Shown piece after piece: positions 29,601 through 37,226 of a stretch of 43,621 bases of DNA; the stretch's first letter is position 1, and each line of letters begins with the position of its first letter. The stretch comes from Candidatus Poseidoniaceae archaeon (GTDB taxonomy: Archaea > Thermoplasmatota > Poseidoniia > Poseidoniales > Poseidoniaceae), in the NCBI GenBank assembly GCA_030747785.1, contig JASLKC010000018.1, positions 1 to 43,621 of the forward strand, given 5' to 3'. Below the pieces are notes generated by a model. The model was given only the letters and a program-made list of their open reading frames with translations, had not been told where the DNA came from and did no database searches. Position numbers and translations under genes: made by a program.

Positions 29601-32600
29601 TTCTTGTTGACGGTATCAAGTACGGATACAATGTTGAAATTACCAACAACGACATCGGCCAGACCTCTGGCCGTGTTGCACCAAGTGCAGTTGGTATCTG
29701 GGCAGAAGACTGTGGCTCAGCATCTGTTATCTCCGGCGGCAACACAGTTGCTACCATGGAGAACGCACTAGTTACCGATGGATGTGACCTCTCTGATGAT
29801 GGATCTACCTTCTCCGCAATTGGCGGATCTGGTGGAGAAGTCAAGAGTGTGCAAATCAATGCTAACGCATTCGCACCTGAGAACATCAACATCAATGAAG
29901 GCGATACCATCCGCTGGCGAGCTAATGAGTACTACAACAACAGTGGTACTGGTGAACCTCACTCTATCATCTCCGATGATGTCGATGCTGGTGGCTCACC
30001 TCTATGGTCGTCTAGTGGAACAATGAACCTTGGTTCAACCTACACCCGAACCTTCTACACTGCAGGAACCTACGGATACAGCTGTAGCGTCCACACTTGG
30101 ATGCAAGGCAACGTAACCGTATCTTCAGGCAGCAGTTCCGGCATGTCTAGTGTTGGAGTATCTGTAGTAGGCGGAAACGACGAGTTAACTCTTGACGGAA
30201 CTGAAGTCTCTGGCTTCGGAACCGCACTTGAGATGTACGGTGGAGAACTAACCCTAACCGGTGACGTTCTCCTATCTGGTGGCGCTTACGGAGCATATAT
30301 CGAAGATGCTGAAGTAGTAGTCGACGGAGCAACTCTAGTCGCTGGTAGCACAGGAGCTGCAATGCACGTTAATGGAGCATCAACAATCGATGCTACAGAT
30401 ATGAGCACAACTGGTCTATACGGACTGGATACCGATGGAGTAGACTTCCGCTGGAATGGCGGAACTTCTAACGCTGCTACCACCCTAATGGCTGGTTCTG
30501 GCGCTGAAGGTACCATCGAGAACATGTCCTGGGCTGAATCTACAACACAGATTGATGCTGGTTCCTATGTGACCGTTACCTCTATTGGCAACACAATTGA
30601 TGCTGCTAAACTCATCGTTGATGGCACCGCTGTCATCCATGAGGGTAACTTGTTGAACCTTAACGCTAGCCACTTGGGCGGCGCTGCAAGCGATGTTGGT
30701 GTGATGATTAAGTCCACTGACGACCAGCAAGCAGCATACGTCTCCCCGGCTTACCGCACTGCATACATTGCAGCTGATGGTGACCTTGGCGAGTGGTACG
30801 GAAACGTACTGAACCCATCTGACGATGCAATGCCTGGTGTAATGAGCGGCGACGGTAGCGAGGACTTCCTCGTATCCTGGGACGCTAACAACCTCTACCT
30901 TGCACTAACTGGAGTAGACATGGGAACTGCAGACTTGCAGATCTACATCGACTCCAGCACCGGTGGAAACACCGTTGGCCAGTCTTGGTATGTCGCACAC
31001 AACCTGCCATTCGCAGCAGACTATGTCTTCTGGGCAGAGGATGGAGCATCCGGCAACAACGGACTGAAGGTCGACGGTTTCACCGGCTGGGCTGATGTTA
31101 CCGCTGCTTGCATGGGACTATCCAGCCATATTGGATACTCAGGCGACACAGACACTGAAATCGCAATTCCATGGACTTGCATTGGAGAACCATCCGATGT
31201 AGTACGTGTGCTTGCAGTTGTTCAGGATGAATCCAGTGGAGAGGTAGACAGCGTCCACCCAACCCAGAGTATCGCAACTGGTGCTAACGCCCAGACATTC
31301 GATGATGAGATTACTCTCCTCATGGGACACAGCGATCTATCTGGTGGAGATGACCTACGCAACCACCTACTGATTTACCGTAGCTATATTGGATCCAACA
31401 CTCCAAGCGCAGCAAAGACCTACGACATATCTGTCAAGGTTGATGCAACATGTGCAGAGGATTGGGGAACCATCAACGATGTCGACATGTCCACCAATAC
31501 GTGGGAATCTGTTGACATCTTGCGAGCGTGCCCAGTAATTCAGAATCTAGTTGACGTCACCGTCGATGAGGACAGCGGAACATACACACTGTCTCTCACT
31601 GACAAGGCTGACGATGTTCAGGATGCAGACACAAGTCTAACCTGGACTGTTACCGATGATTCTGACCCATCAAGAAGCCCAACTATGCTCCTTGACAGCG
31701 GACTTACTGGACAGACAATGACCGTGACCCCTGACAACGACCAGTTCGGAACATACGTGTTCCACTACAACGTCGTTGACAGCCACGGACTATCTGACAG
31801 CCACACCATCACATGGACTGTTACCAATGTCAATGACAAGCCAATCATCTGCAACTCCGACCGTGCTGACTGCATGCCGGTATTCGCTGATGACGGCGCA
31901 GGTAACCTGAACGTCCTCGATGAAGGCTTCGGATCTGTAAGCAAGGTACTCGGTAGTGCACCAAACGCAACTGGCTCCTACGTAATTGACATGGCATCCA
32001 ATGACATGGCAAACGAGCAGCCTCAGGTGTACTCTTGGGGAGCACAGATTAAGGGCGATGACGTAAGTGTCGACCCTTACTTCGTCCAGAAGAAGTACAG
32101 CAGTGTTGCAGCCCTCTTTGCAGAGGTTGGCATCATTGTCACTAACTCTGGTGGTCTACAGGACATCGACATGACAGGTGACCCATCTGCTCATTCAACG
32201 ACAACTGCAACCTACACCCTACCTACTCTGAACAATGTTACCATGCTAACATATCTGCTCATGCAGAATGGCTGTGGAAGCATCTGGTACCAGGAGTACA
32301 TGGACGCTAACGGCGACAAGGTCAGCGGATTCCGATCCGATGACGGCTGTGACAGCAGCATCGATACCTACGCAAACGTATACAGTGGTCTAAACTACAC
32401 AGACTTCTGGAGCACAGCATACGGTGTCGATACCACTGCTTACACAGACACATGGAATGACATCTTCCCAGATGGCTACACCACAACCGCTGGTAACGAT
32501 CCATGTCCTGCATTCTCTGTGCATGTCAGCAATAACGAGTTGACAATCACTGAGAACCAGCTCAACGAGCTTGGTGGAGAGTGTACAATCGTACTATCTC

Positions 32601-34696
32601 TAATGGACGATGGTGGATACTGTGAGAACAGTGTTACTGGAATAACCGCTGACATGAAGTCGGTTTGTGTTGCATTCACCTACCTGATTGATTATCCGTT
32701 CAACCACCCATTGTATGGACCAATTTCCATCACCGGTTGCTACAACCTGTTCGTTGGAATTTCATCCTACAATCCATACACCAGCCAAGCTGAGTGTCTT
32801 GGATACAGTTGGGTACCTGAGAACGTGGATGCAGATAACTTCGAGGTCAACTTTAGCGTGACCCCAGTTAACGATGCTCCAGAGGTATTGGATTGGGATC
32901 GCCCGAACGGTGTTGTAATCAGTGACGGCAATGGAGACATTCCGAACTTCCCATGGAAGGTCACCCTCACAGAGGATGACGACAGTGCCACCAACCTCAC
33001 CTACGATCTGTCCGCAATGAAGGATGACAACGATCACGAGGATGCTGACCTGGCTTGGACAATCGTCAAGGCTGACACTTGTAACTACGAGAACTACTTC
33101 TCTGCCACAATTAACGGAGACGCAATCTCGTTCGACCTGATTAAGGATGCAACAACCAACGCACCTGAGTGGGAAGTTGACTATCTAAACAATGGAGGAA
33201 AGCATCAGCAGAACCCATTGTCTGGAGAATTCTGCCCAATTACATTGTACCTACATGACTCTGCAACAGCACCGTCATACATACCAAATTACGGTATGAG
33301 CACTGCTAACTATCAGCAGGGCGAGGACAGTGTAACCCTCTACGTACGTGTTGACAACGTCGCTGAGAATGTCCCTGACTACTACTTTGAAACTGGTGAT
33401 GTTCTAAACAATGGAGGTAGCGTCCCTGGATTTGACTTCAATGGAGTTACCAACATCATGACAAAGTCCTACGTACCAACCACTGTGACCATCGGTCACG
33501 CTGGTGACATGGGACCATACAACTACGACCACATGTTGAAGGTGTCTTTCAAGACCAACGGATACAACAACAACGACGCTGACGCTGAAGGATATGTTGA
33601 CCTTGGATACCAATACGTCACCCCACCTGCATACGGTGAGGAGATCGAGGTGTCTGATTACGTCTACATCACAACCACTACCACCAAGGTATGGGTCGAG
33701 ATGGATGTCCTAACCTGTGTTGACGAAACTTGTGACCTAACAAAGTCTGAGACTGACCGCTACTTCGGTAACGCGTTCCCATACGCTCACTCATGCATCG
33801 ACTCAAACGATGTACAAGGTGACGAGTGGAGCTGTCCTGGACAAGTTGGCCGTTCGTCTGTTAATGATGACGGATCTACTGCTGCTGCGACTCTGACTAA
33901 CAATCGCCGCCCAATGCTAGAGGACCAAGATTGGTGTAACAACATCATGACCTCTGATGCTGATGGAACGGATTGTGCTCAGCCACGTACTAACGGTAAG
34001 GTAACCTCTGCAGCTGATGACAACCTACCTGCTGTCGTACGCTTGATTGGAACTGCATCCGTGCCTTCCTTCGCACCGTCGCTGATTGCTATCAGCGCTG
34101 CTGGACTCTTCGTGAGCGCTCTGGTTCTCCAGAGCCGCCGTGATGAGGAAGTAGAGGAGCTTGAGGAACTTGCAGATGATGAGTCCGCTGTGAGCCCAGT
34201 TATTGCAACCATCTTGATGGTCGCAATCACCGTGGTTCTATCTGGTGTAATCTATGTCTGGGCAGCGAGCCTCGCTGACACTGATGTGAAAGGCGTACCT
34301 CGTTTGACCTTCGACTTAGATAGCAGTCAGGCACTGGACCCTGTTGATGGATTCCACAAAATCCAGATTACCAGCAGCCAGGTCGATCTAGCAACACAAG
34401 CAGTTGAAGTCCGCATTCAGTGGGTCAATAGTGCCGGTAACCAGAACGAGGTCTTCAGCCTCGCCGACACTACAGTCTACGGATTCTCTCCGGAGAACAG
34501 CCAAAAGACAGTGACCTTCGCTGATAGCGTCGATTTTGAAGGAAGTGCAGTTGTTTCCCAGTTCAATACTGGTGACACTCTGTTCGTCCGCACAGTCGAT
34601 TCTGGCGGAGAGGCAATGGAACACCTCACCATCACCATCAGCTACGTACCACCAAACGGTCAGCCAGGAGCGGTTCTCCGCACCTGGAATTTCTGA
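20603..34696 (+). CDS. Giant 4697-residue surface protein: beta-helix, amicyanin-like copper domain, cadherin-like repeats, C-terminal type IV pilin module
   Basis: The start is GTG at 20603 with GGAG eight bases upstream; an ATG follows at 20606. Domains by residue: signal or anchor segment (about 13-36); RHS/WapA-like front end ending in YPLAIDPSV (about 40-333); Tyr-rich DNRLRE-like region (334-530); assorted beta domains to about 1320; parallel beta-helix (about 1324-3380). An inserted cupredoxin (about 3078-3172) has ligands H3120, C3161, H3164 and M3167. Next come a CBM9-like domain (about 3387-3590, with DGDLGEWYGN and SWDANNLYLALTG) and cadherin-like units with N-D-x-P motifs (near 3650-3760 and 4091). 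A membrane helix (about 4489-4510), an Arg-Arg/Glu-rich linker, the archaeal pilin segment VSPVIATILMVAITVVLSG (from 4530) and an outer beta domain end the protein. It is presumably a cell-surface adhesin or polymer-binding protein. The frame is uninterrupted for 14.1 kb. The biological role is unknown. Confidence 0.9.
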   Translation: MMLVSKNTKKKTAMGGVGIALLLCILMALSPMTGLVQNDATPGENAEFVESNEASEDYFALPEVYEPVQYEYDASSELEGMRSLKQKAFLTEDGNTALLTSAEPMHFLRDGSWEEIDLNIEATVDGWEVKDNVYEVVFPSELDNGVSIQVHQNVDPIITGIRPIVMTLDASGGAPMPYMATPSNEEVSVGGNVLRYPIAEGFDIDYSVEENQLKQNLVIRERPVLEDNVAWLGLTETMRMPVGHGLFLGEDLLNEEITQTQDELTIRNLETGEVLATIPVPIVMEMEADEPYHATYFIQSFGQEVVITTAVESGWLLDEDRQYPLAIDPSVKVYSGSGGYCYVYYANCYSGTYRYMYRYYSTIYYLPWNKYTFTSSNALPTGATVEKVQWKQYVSYSYSYSSNSITAVVMESCGMSNRYSWSIPSASCSGALSTIAYGYGGTTQRKMISSAWNSAGAATFSTGTGWKTAKLCNTATTCAASGSHSYITAALANGGTVGMSSHYTTSTYIYHYAYNGGSSNSYLQVVYSGGSDTDAPKSNFVPYSGITTYKEGARQFHAVFEDMSGIDTTTAGSPHLHYSINNGSYTAVKATTIGTCSSSDSDCMFKAKTGGISTGDYVNYYWAFQDLASTANSGTDPSGGSGTPSTATAPSTTYWFFVDDVVNGVDDKKMTVLIEDRYAGSAFTPNKFFDQQLTYYDNSDEYVMEFDTSDCGTGSNSCWYGTDNYYFYNQWAIHWTTTPSYGYNGMGGTKSGRLNMHVDDGEASSFISVSAKHGPGMNLIYLYDSSLNDWAIVGLDGDVDSSGMQTGIEDTLSGGTSANKRSTYGYTDAYLVDIPGDITGTFGKHDWNATYSSSKSNWMCVGTNRWMYFFRSSSSNPLCTSGYYYIYSTSYNWNGIAQGSGYYGRMASTGGVSYKVASVAPMPDTYAPEMDHMKLRDSHSKDRTFTWTIGDAGEPPSGLNVSTTAGVGPTMYYRITDADGTVGTWTSKVLSPDSARASCVVGQCEWSTSLDDMERSSSVEYYATSQDVSPASTGINSNTTSTNSFEVGDPTKVFIVEWHDMGYTQTYTCTYQVLMYDVTNEIEFQYDTGCQTYYDYATVGYQDQTRTKGATLRESQAYMAGANVHTTNYRIGTDSNGHGYEEFDAGLALELPTYDVAIAGTSNGGPYGSYCVSSYWWNTYKSGCNANIDLPDGFTFEYFGTEYNGSDSKNRVHLSRMGSMYLKDDGSTALQQSITTWYSNMPDLPYSGNQYSRPGTIAPWWGYYSSYYCYDNSALDCSLRTRVVPFEGKGTDLSADLVGGPHTWSLIDSPIRVNPTNDYLSISGDLTIEPGVVIQVANGKGISFDGNCDTFTATGNATDPILFEGMGGTSWKGLAFTGACSTPEGTDDRHAMSYVDFANTTDAAIAAGSRHGSSPSSNANVGNFTMDHVTFTNVGEAFSHGSGQGTVLVMSDFEVNGAADACFNFAEDSEVTLSDGTMDDCNTNGNSWGGAVVNYPGSTAGSLTMENVDISDSNVNLIDVDLENVWISNVTGSTTSAQSGAVLNSDGEGALYVYNLVADGYSSGSTGALDSISMDTVDMGSADFSIVPGGSSSTANGPSGSSATISGLTAGDLTMSRTAPSLDDISVGALTVLGNAPGATILDVIGGDNWATTGISVSGCGYTLMGNNVDTDYVAGSCSNSAAPNTIILSDVDATYTGNQNAIYARNSAITIGDGTVSMPSSFQNMAKASTNGKIVLIGVSEDGTDCDGSSGCNVNSGSSGDIFFGGIATVKVFKLLGSGTKSYRSGHTVQATVVDGGAGLFTVGTHKTDSTGTADTWVITSDDSGNSYTDHNLAAWGPSGQNETLVTDAWYPGSFGAGDTIELRLEPAPVALNGTSMDCNYLLTHPEAQLGYNSVTNTYIWEGKVTMSGDMNIDGCTIIMRSVFRVASDATNSPTLTISNGGSLTLESISTSTGTLKALSATYPLNLDMDGGSLIVDNGVISNVAGGINLDSGSLTVFNSSMIYGNAGASASEATIYVNGGTLDFDDSTIMNSGQTGIGLMFEGGGGAVDNIVVKNAATGIYSYNAAPTVNGFTLTDNTVGVDVYGGMSLPTIYRSTLLSGESTGWTTYAIDLSSYLGTDDYLQVGFNSIYGGGNAHPTYNYATSKYYMMYDRMNIELEDNMGNKWNVTDETHDGYYDGSMGGAAGAPSYHCNYYGYSYTEWYGYNYFYYFSQYGGYTQSPSGYNDYPTDFGFRWEDTDRTPSQTYPMMYWGYYYTSAHGGQGVYKPPEGYNGLWGNYNVCLNYAYSYYNNPGDGTRLAYPAVDISGGNITGATMYFDVLHNRADNYQDRLEVVARTGDDPGDEDDMGLYMRESGTPSFSSGTITGADNGIEIGGSWAAANFDAITVTNPTNAGLEVTGSAVTTVDNLAVNGGNYGALLGAAASGNVAMSNLAVDGAALAGVYYVKDVAGDLDGTIENCAGSAIKFGSRSSKDISWTGMNLATNGVGIETAGTGKLTLIDSTFANTADVLITGSATVDFVEGDIDVDSVASTGSGVFNRIRLLDINVEADSGVVSGANVVLKNAAGSVTGYAATDTNGDANDLRFTTITVDSSGKTVVPLSGYQAVTVAKVGSYYYSGSSSNAGDFRYAFDSLSLTDTSGNSHTMDLVNSVDARICYSFTSTSYVQTAACANNLNTGASRTYSSGLKEYGYFGATPLDMSNQVIMMDAPILYLEGDSTHNWNGTTVLSTGSYTYYDASWWMSTYPYGAELYMHNVEAVATAVTSEGKTQGMYIGYPGWNDIVPNVENSSFSGLATIVSTWGYNYAGSAYNWGADFYVVKNTVINHFRDRAPLGAYALQDMCLNAGGSNNTEISGNTLSNCAVGISLRRTNFYSQYNQSYWGADDAIIDDNTFIDTEGLEIWFMLNSYSDGVEITNNVFKGSSSPQYGIYTQDATTDDLLIDGNTFYNSQQAIYMRGALDWTMTNNVIYGDSDSSHAGIYSRNGYGVIDGNTLVDADGGILVDGIKYGYNVEITNNDIGQTSGRVAPSAVGIWAEDCGSASVISGGNTVATMENALVTDGCDLSDDGSTFSAIGGSGGEVKSVQINANAFAPENININEGDTIRWRANEYYNNSGTGEPHSIISDDVDAGGSPLWSSSGTMNLGSTYTRTFYTAGTYGYSCSVHTWMQGNVTVSSGSSSGMSSVGVSVVGGNDELTLDGTEVSGFGTALEMYGGELTLTGDVLLSGGAYGAYIEDAEVVVDGATLVAGSTGAAMHVNGASTIDATDMSTTGLYGLDTDGVDFRWNGGTSNAATTLMAGSGAEGTIENMSWAESTTQIDAGSYVTVTSIGNTIDAAKLIVDGTAVIHEGNLLNLNASHLGGAASDVGVMIKSTDDQQAAYVSPAYRTAYIAADGDLGEWYGNVLNPSDDAMPGVMSGDGSEDFLVSWDANNLYLALTGVDMGTADLQIYIDSSTGGNTVGQSWYVAHNLPFAADYVFWAEDGASGNNGLKVDGFTGWADVTAACMGLSSHIGYSGDTDTEIAIPWTCIGEPSDVVRVLAVVQDESSGEVDSVHPTQSIATGANAQTFDDEITLLMGHSDLSGGDDLRNHLLIYRSYIGSNTPSAAKTYDISVKVDATCAEDWGTINDVDMSTNTWESVDILRACPVIQNLVDVTVDEDSGTYTLSLTDKADDVQDADTSLTWTVTDDSDPSRSPTMLLDSGLTGQTMTVTPDNDQFGTYVFHYNVVDSHGLSDSHTITWTVTNVNDKPIICNSDRADCMPVFADDGAGNLNVLDEGFGSVSKVLGSAPNATGSYVIDMASNDMANEQPQVYSWGAQIKGDDVSVDPYFVQKKYSSVAALFAEVGIIVTNSGGLQDIDMTGDPSAHSTTTATYTLPTLNNVTMLTYLLMQNGCGSIWYQEYMDANGDKVSGFRSDDGCDSSIDTYANVYSGLNYTDFWSTAYGVDTTAYTDTWNDIFPDGYTTTAGNDPCPAFSVHVSNNELTITENQLNELGGECTIVLSLMDDGGYCENSVTGITADMKSVCVAFTYLIDYPFNHPLYGPISITGCYNLFVGISSYNPYTSQAECLGYSWVPENVDADNFEVNFSVTPVNDAPEVLDWDRPNGVVISDGNGDIPNFPWKVTLTEDDDSATNLTYDLSAMKDDNDHEDADLAWTIVKADTCNYENYFSATINGDAISFDLIKDATTNAPEWEVDYLNNGGKHQQNPLSGEFCPITLYLHDSATAPSYIPNYGMSTANYQQGEDSVTLYVRVDNVAENVPDYYFETGDVLNNGGSVPGFDFNGVTNIMTKSYVPTTVTIGHAGDMGPYNYDHMLKVSFKTNGYNNNDADAEGYVDLGYQYVTPPAYGEEIEVSDYVYITTTTTKVWVEMDVLTCVDETCDLTKSETDRYFGNAFPYAHSCIDSNDVQGDEWSCPGQVGRSSVNDDGSTAAATLTNNRRPMLEDQDWCNNIMTSDADGTDCAQPRTNGKVTSAADDNLPAVVRLIGTASVPSFAPSLIAISAAGLFVSALVLQSRRDEEVEELEELADDESAVSPVIATILMVAITVVLSGVIYVWAASLADTDVKGVPRLTFDLDSSQALDPVDGFHKIQITSSQVDLATQAVEVRIQWVNSAGNQNEVFSLADTTVYGFSPENSQKTVTFADSVDFEGSAVVSQFNTGDTLFVRTVDSGGEAMEHLTITISYVPPNGQPGAVLRTWNF

Positions 34697-34914
34697 TCCG
34701 GTACGCTGGACTGAAATGATGGAACTGGACCAGCCGCCTCTTCGGAGGCGGTTGGATCCCATGTTGTAGAAGAAATACCCACCATCTCCGATGGTGGGGG
34801 AAGCCCCCCTGAAGGCAAGGGGGTCTGGAGTTTAGGCTCTAGGCCCTCTTCCCCTCTGCCCTATTATTCTCTTTTTTCTGACTCAAGTTCAAGTGGGCGA
34901 AGCCCCACGCGAGC
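34697..34914 (+). terminator. Structured 218-base region after the giant gene
   Basis: No gene is seen. There are three stems in succession. The first (34730-34755) is an 11-bp stem with a C(TTCG)G tetraloop and one wobble. The second is CCCACCATC/GATGGTGGG with a TCC loop (34778-34798). The third pairs CCCCC with GGGGG (34805-34823). TTTTTT follows at 34872-34877, and a further GTGGG/CCCAC stem (34893-34908) lies just before the next start codon. This is probably a terminator and stable mRNA 3' end; an independent small RNA is possible. Confidence 0.55.
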
Positions 34915-35589
34915 ATGAGCCACATGACCAAACTCATCCCCCTTTGCGTCGCATTCGATTGCGATGGAGTACTGGCTGATTCAGTTAGTTCTTGGCGAAC
35001 TCTGCACGAACACTTCGGTACGAGTTCATCTGATCTTCTAGCACGTTTTCTAGCAGGGGAATTCAGTGATTCTGAATTTATGGCACGAGATATTGCAATG
35101 TGGAAGGAGAAGATACCACAGATTCACCGTGATGATATCTTTAGGGCATACGCTGGTTGCAAATTAATGAAAGGTGCGAAAGAACTCGTCGCCGATTTGC
35201 AAGCAAAAGGTGTGCATGTAGCAATTATTTCTGCAGGAGTGGACCTCTATGTCCAATCAATAGCTGCGATGGTAAATGCCGACGATTGGATTGCTAATGG
35301 TTTTGAATTCGATGAAGAGGGCTGGTTGCTTGACCAAGGAGTAGTACGAGTTCCTTCAAAGGGTAAGGATGAATCCATTCGCCGGCTTCTCAACATAATC
35401 GATTGTCCATCAGATAGGTTGGTCTGTGTTGGCGATTCAGATATGGACCTCTCAATGATTGTAGAAGATTGTACATTTATTGGCTTCAATCCCAGCCGAG
35501 AAGGCACATTCAGAGCATTTGCTGAAGCAGGTGTTACCGTTGTAGAAAGCAAGAATCTCGATGACTTAAGGCCGTATTTGGGCCTTTGA
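34915..35589 (+). CDS. HAD-superfamily phosphatase, phosphoserine phosphatase-like
   Basis: 224 residues with all four HAD motifs: DCDGVLAD (motif I, nucleophile and acid aspartates), IISAG (motif II), the lysine in PSKGKDES (motif III) and GDSDMDLSM (motif IV). The helical cap between motifs I and II, with its KLMKGAKELV segment, matches the SerB-like class of small-molecule phosphatases. It could complete serine synthesis or act on another phosphometabolite; the sequence does not decide. The start ATG at 34915 sits in a short hairpin-prone stretch; an alternative ATG is at 34924. The stop directly abuts the stop of the convergent DNA polymerase D small subunit gene. It is probably transcribed separately from the giant gene because of the terminator-like structures between them. 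Confidence 0.85.
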   Translation: MSHMTKLIPLCVAFDCDGVLADSVSSWRTLHEHFGTSSSDLLARFLAGEFSDSEFMARDIAMWKEKIPQIHRDDIFRAYAGCKLMKGAKELVADLQAKGVHVAIISAGVDLYVQSIAAMVNADDWIANGFEFDEEGWLLDQGVVRVPSKGKDESIRRLLNIIDCPSDRLVCVGDSDMDLSMIVEDCTFIGFNPSREGTFRAFAEAGVTVVESKNLDDLRPYLGL

Positions 35590-37161
35590 TCAAGCGAATG
35601 GAATCGCTGTAGTTTGATGAGTTCCTAGGTTCACTATTGTGAGCATACAAGGTTTAGGCTGGAATCCCAACATTTTCTGATATGATGTTTGGTCTTGCCA
35701 TGTCGATGAGCAAATTAGAGTCGTACCTCTGAAGTCAATACATTCGTGTCCATGTACGTGCCCTGTTACGAAAATATCCGGCACTTCTCTGATTACTAAG
35801 CCATCTTCTGGTTCAGGTGATAGTGGTGTTTTCCCACCCCATTGTGGAGCGAGATGTCGGCGACGCAACATTTGGCGCATTGCCTCGACAGGGTCCGAAT
35901 ATGTGACTGTGCGCAATCCTGCAACAAAGTCATCAATCGACTTGCCATGATAGGATAATAGCCTAACACCATGGAGACTGAAATCACAGGGGTTTCCAAC
36001 AAAAGTAGTCGTGTTGAAGTCCTGTTGAATATCTGGCTCTAAAGTGGGTTGAGGCTCAGCTGGACGTACAGCATCGTGGTTCCCTGGTAACATTACACAT
36101 TCTACCCATTCAGGCAGAAGTTCCAGTAATTCTGCAAATCTTGAATACTGTTTGTAGAGGTCTTTGATGGCCAATTCTTTATCCTGGCCGGGATAGATAC
36201 CAACGCCATCTACACAGTCACCACTCAGAATCAGATACTTGATTGTACGAGCCAGTGGGTCGGAATGAAACCAGTTGACCATTTTGTGCCATTGAGCCTC
36301 AAGGAATGTTTTCGAGCCCACATGAATATCTGAAAGAAATGCTACAGATACCCCTTGTTCTGAATATGATTTTTCGTGCTTATCTTGCATTGGAAAGTGC
36401 AGGTCATCAACATAGAACATGTCACCATTTTGTGAGAATGTCCCAGAAACTCCTACAACATCATCAGGCATCAATCCTGCTTCAATAATGGGAATATGCT
36501 CACTTATTCTATCAGCTCCTTGACGGTTCATTAGCAGGCAACTCATCTCACCACTATTGTCCTCAAGCGCAAACATCAGATGTCCATTCTTGGTATGTCG
36601 TGGTTCGTTAACAAGACCGATTGCAACAGCGATGTTATCCCGCCCTTTGAAACGTGATTTTTCCGCTTGGAGCCGGGCTATTTCCATGGGACTTCTCGGC
36701 AGGTTTGAATTTTTGATTATCATTTTACGAAGTCTTTCCAGGCGGTTGGAAAACGCTGCATTTATGTCAGACATTTTACCTTCAGTAATGCTATTTCCAG
36801 TGATATCGTAGTGGACGAGAAGATCTACATCACAATCGGTCGCGTCCATTGGAAAATCCTCTTTACGCCAATCGGGTAAATTATTTCGAAATTGAACAGT
36901 CAATGGTTCAGGCTCATTGATTGGGGCAATTGTGCGACCAATAGTATCTCGCATACTCGGTTTAGGAGTTGGTGAATGTGCTGCGATTAGACGATCGAGA
37001 ACTTCATCGGTCAATTGTCCGCCTTCTAGACCGACATTTTTGCAGGTAGCGATAACCCCTAAAGGGTCATCTAGTGCCAATAGTCGATCCTTGATTCCAC
37101 GAGTGGCAATCAATTTCGCTCGCATCAATTCTGGGAAAATCTCCCCCCATGATGCTGGCAT
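35590..37161 (-). CDS. polB: DNA polymerase D (PolD/Pol II) small subunit, 3'-5' exonuclease
   Basis: 523 residues. An N-terminal helical region (about 1-90) and linker are followed by an OB fold (about 175-260, containing VAIGLVNEPRHTKNGHLMFA). The C-terminal calcineurin-like phosphoesterase domain has its metal ligands in order: SDIHVGSK, SGDCVDGVG, LPGNHD, SYHGKS and GHVHGHE. These motifs are those of the Mre11-like proofreading nuclease of DP1, which pairs with the DP2 catalytic subunit in the replicative polymerase of Euryarchaeota. Unlike eukaryotic B-subunits, the catalytic residues are intact, so proofreading activity is expected. The ATG is at 37159-37161. Its stop abuts the HAD gene. 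The DP2 partner is not in the window. Confidence 0.95.
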   Translation of the reverse strand: MPASWGEIFPELMRAKLIATRGIKDRLLALDDPLGVIATCKNVGLEGGQLTDEVLDRLIAAHSPTPKPSMRDTIGRTIAPINEPEPLTVQFRNNLPDWRKEDFPMDATDCDVDLLVHYDITGNSITEGKMSDINAAFSNRLERLRKMIIKNSNLPRSPMEIARLQAEKSRFKGRDNIAVAIGLVNEPRHTKNGHLMFALEDNSGEMSCLLMNRQGADRISEHIPIIEAGLMPDDVVGVSGTFSQNGDMFYVDDLHFPMQDKHEKSYSEQGVSVAFLSDIHVGSKTFLEAQWHKMVNWFHSDPLARTIKYLILSGDCVDGVGIYPGQDKELAIKDLYKQYSRFAELLELLPEWVECVMLPGNHDAVRPAEPQPTLEPDIQQDFNTTTFVGNPCDFSLHGVRLLSYHGKSIDDFVAGLRTVTYSDPVEAMRQMLRRRHLAPQWGGKTPLSPEPEDGLVIREVPDIFVTGHVHGHECIDFRGTTLICSSTWQDQTSYQKMLGFQPKPCMLTIVNLGTHQTTAIPFA

Positions 37162-37226
37162 GGCTCAAGACTATCGAAGCCCGTACATGAGGTAATCGCA
37201 GACCCTGCACTAAGAAGTGTGAGTGG

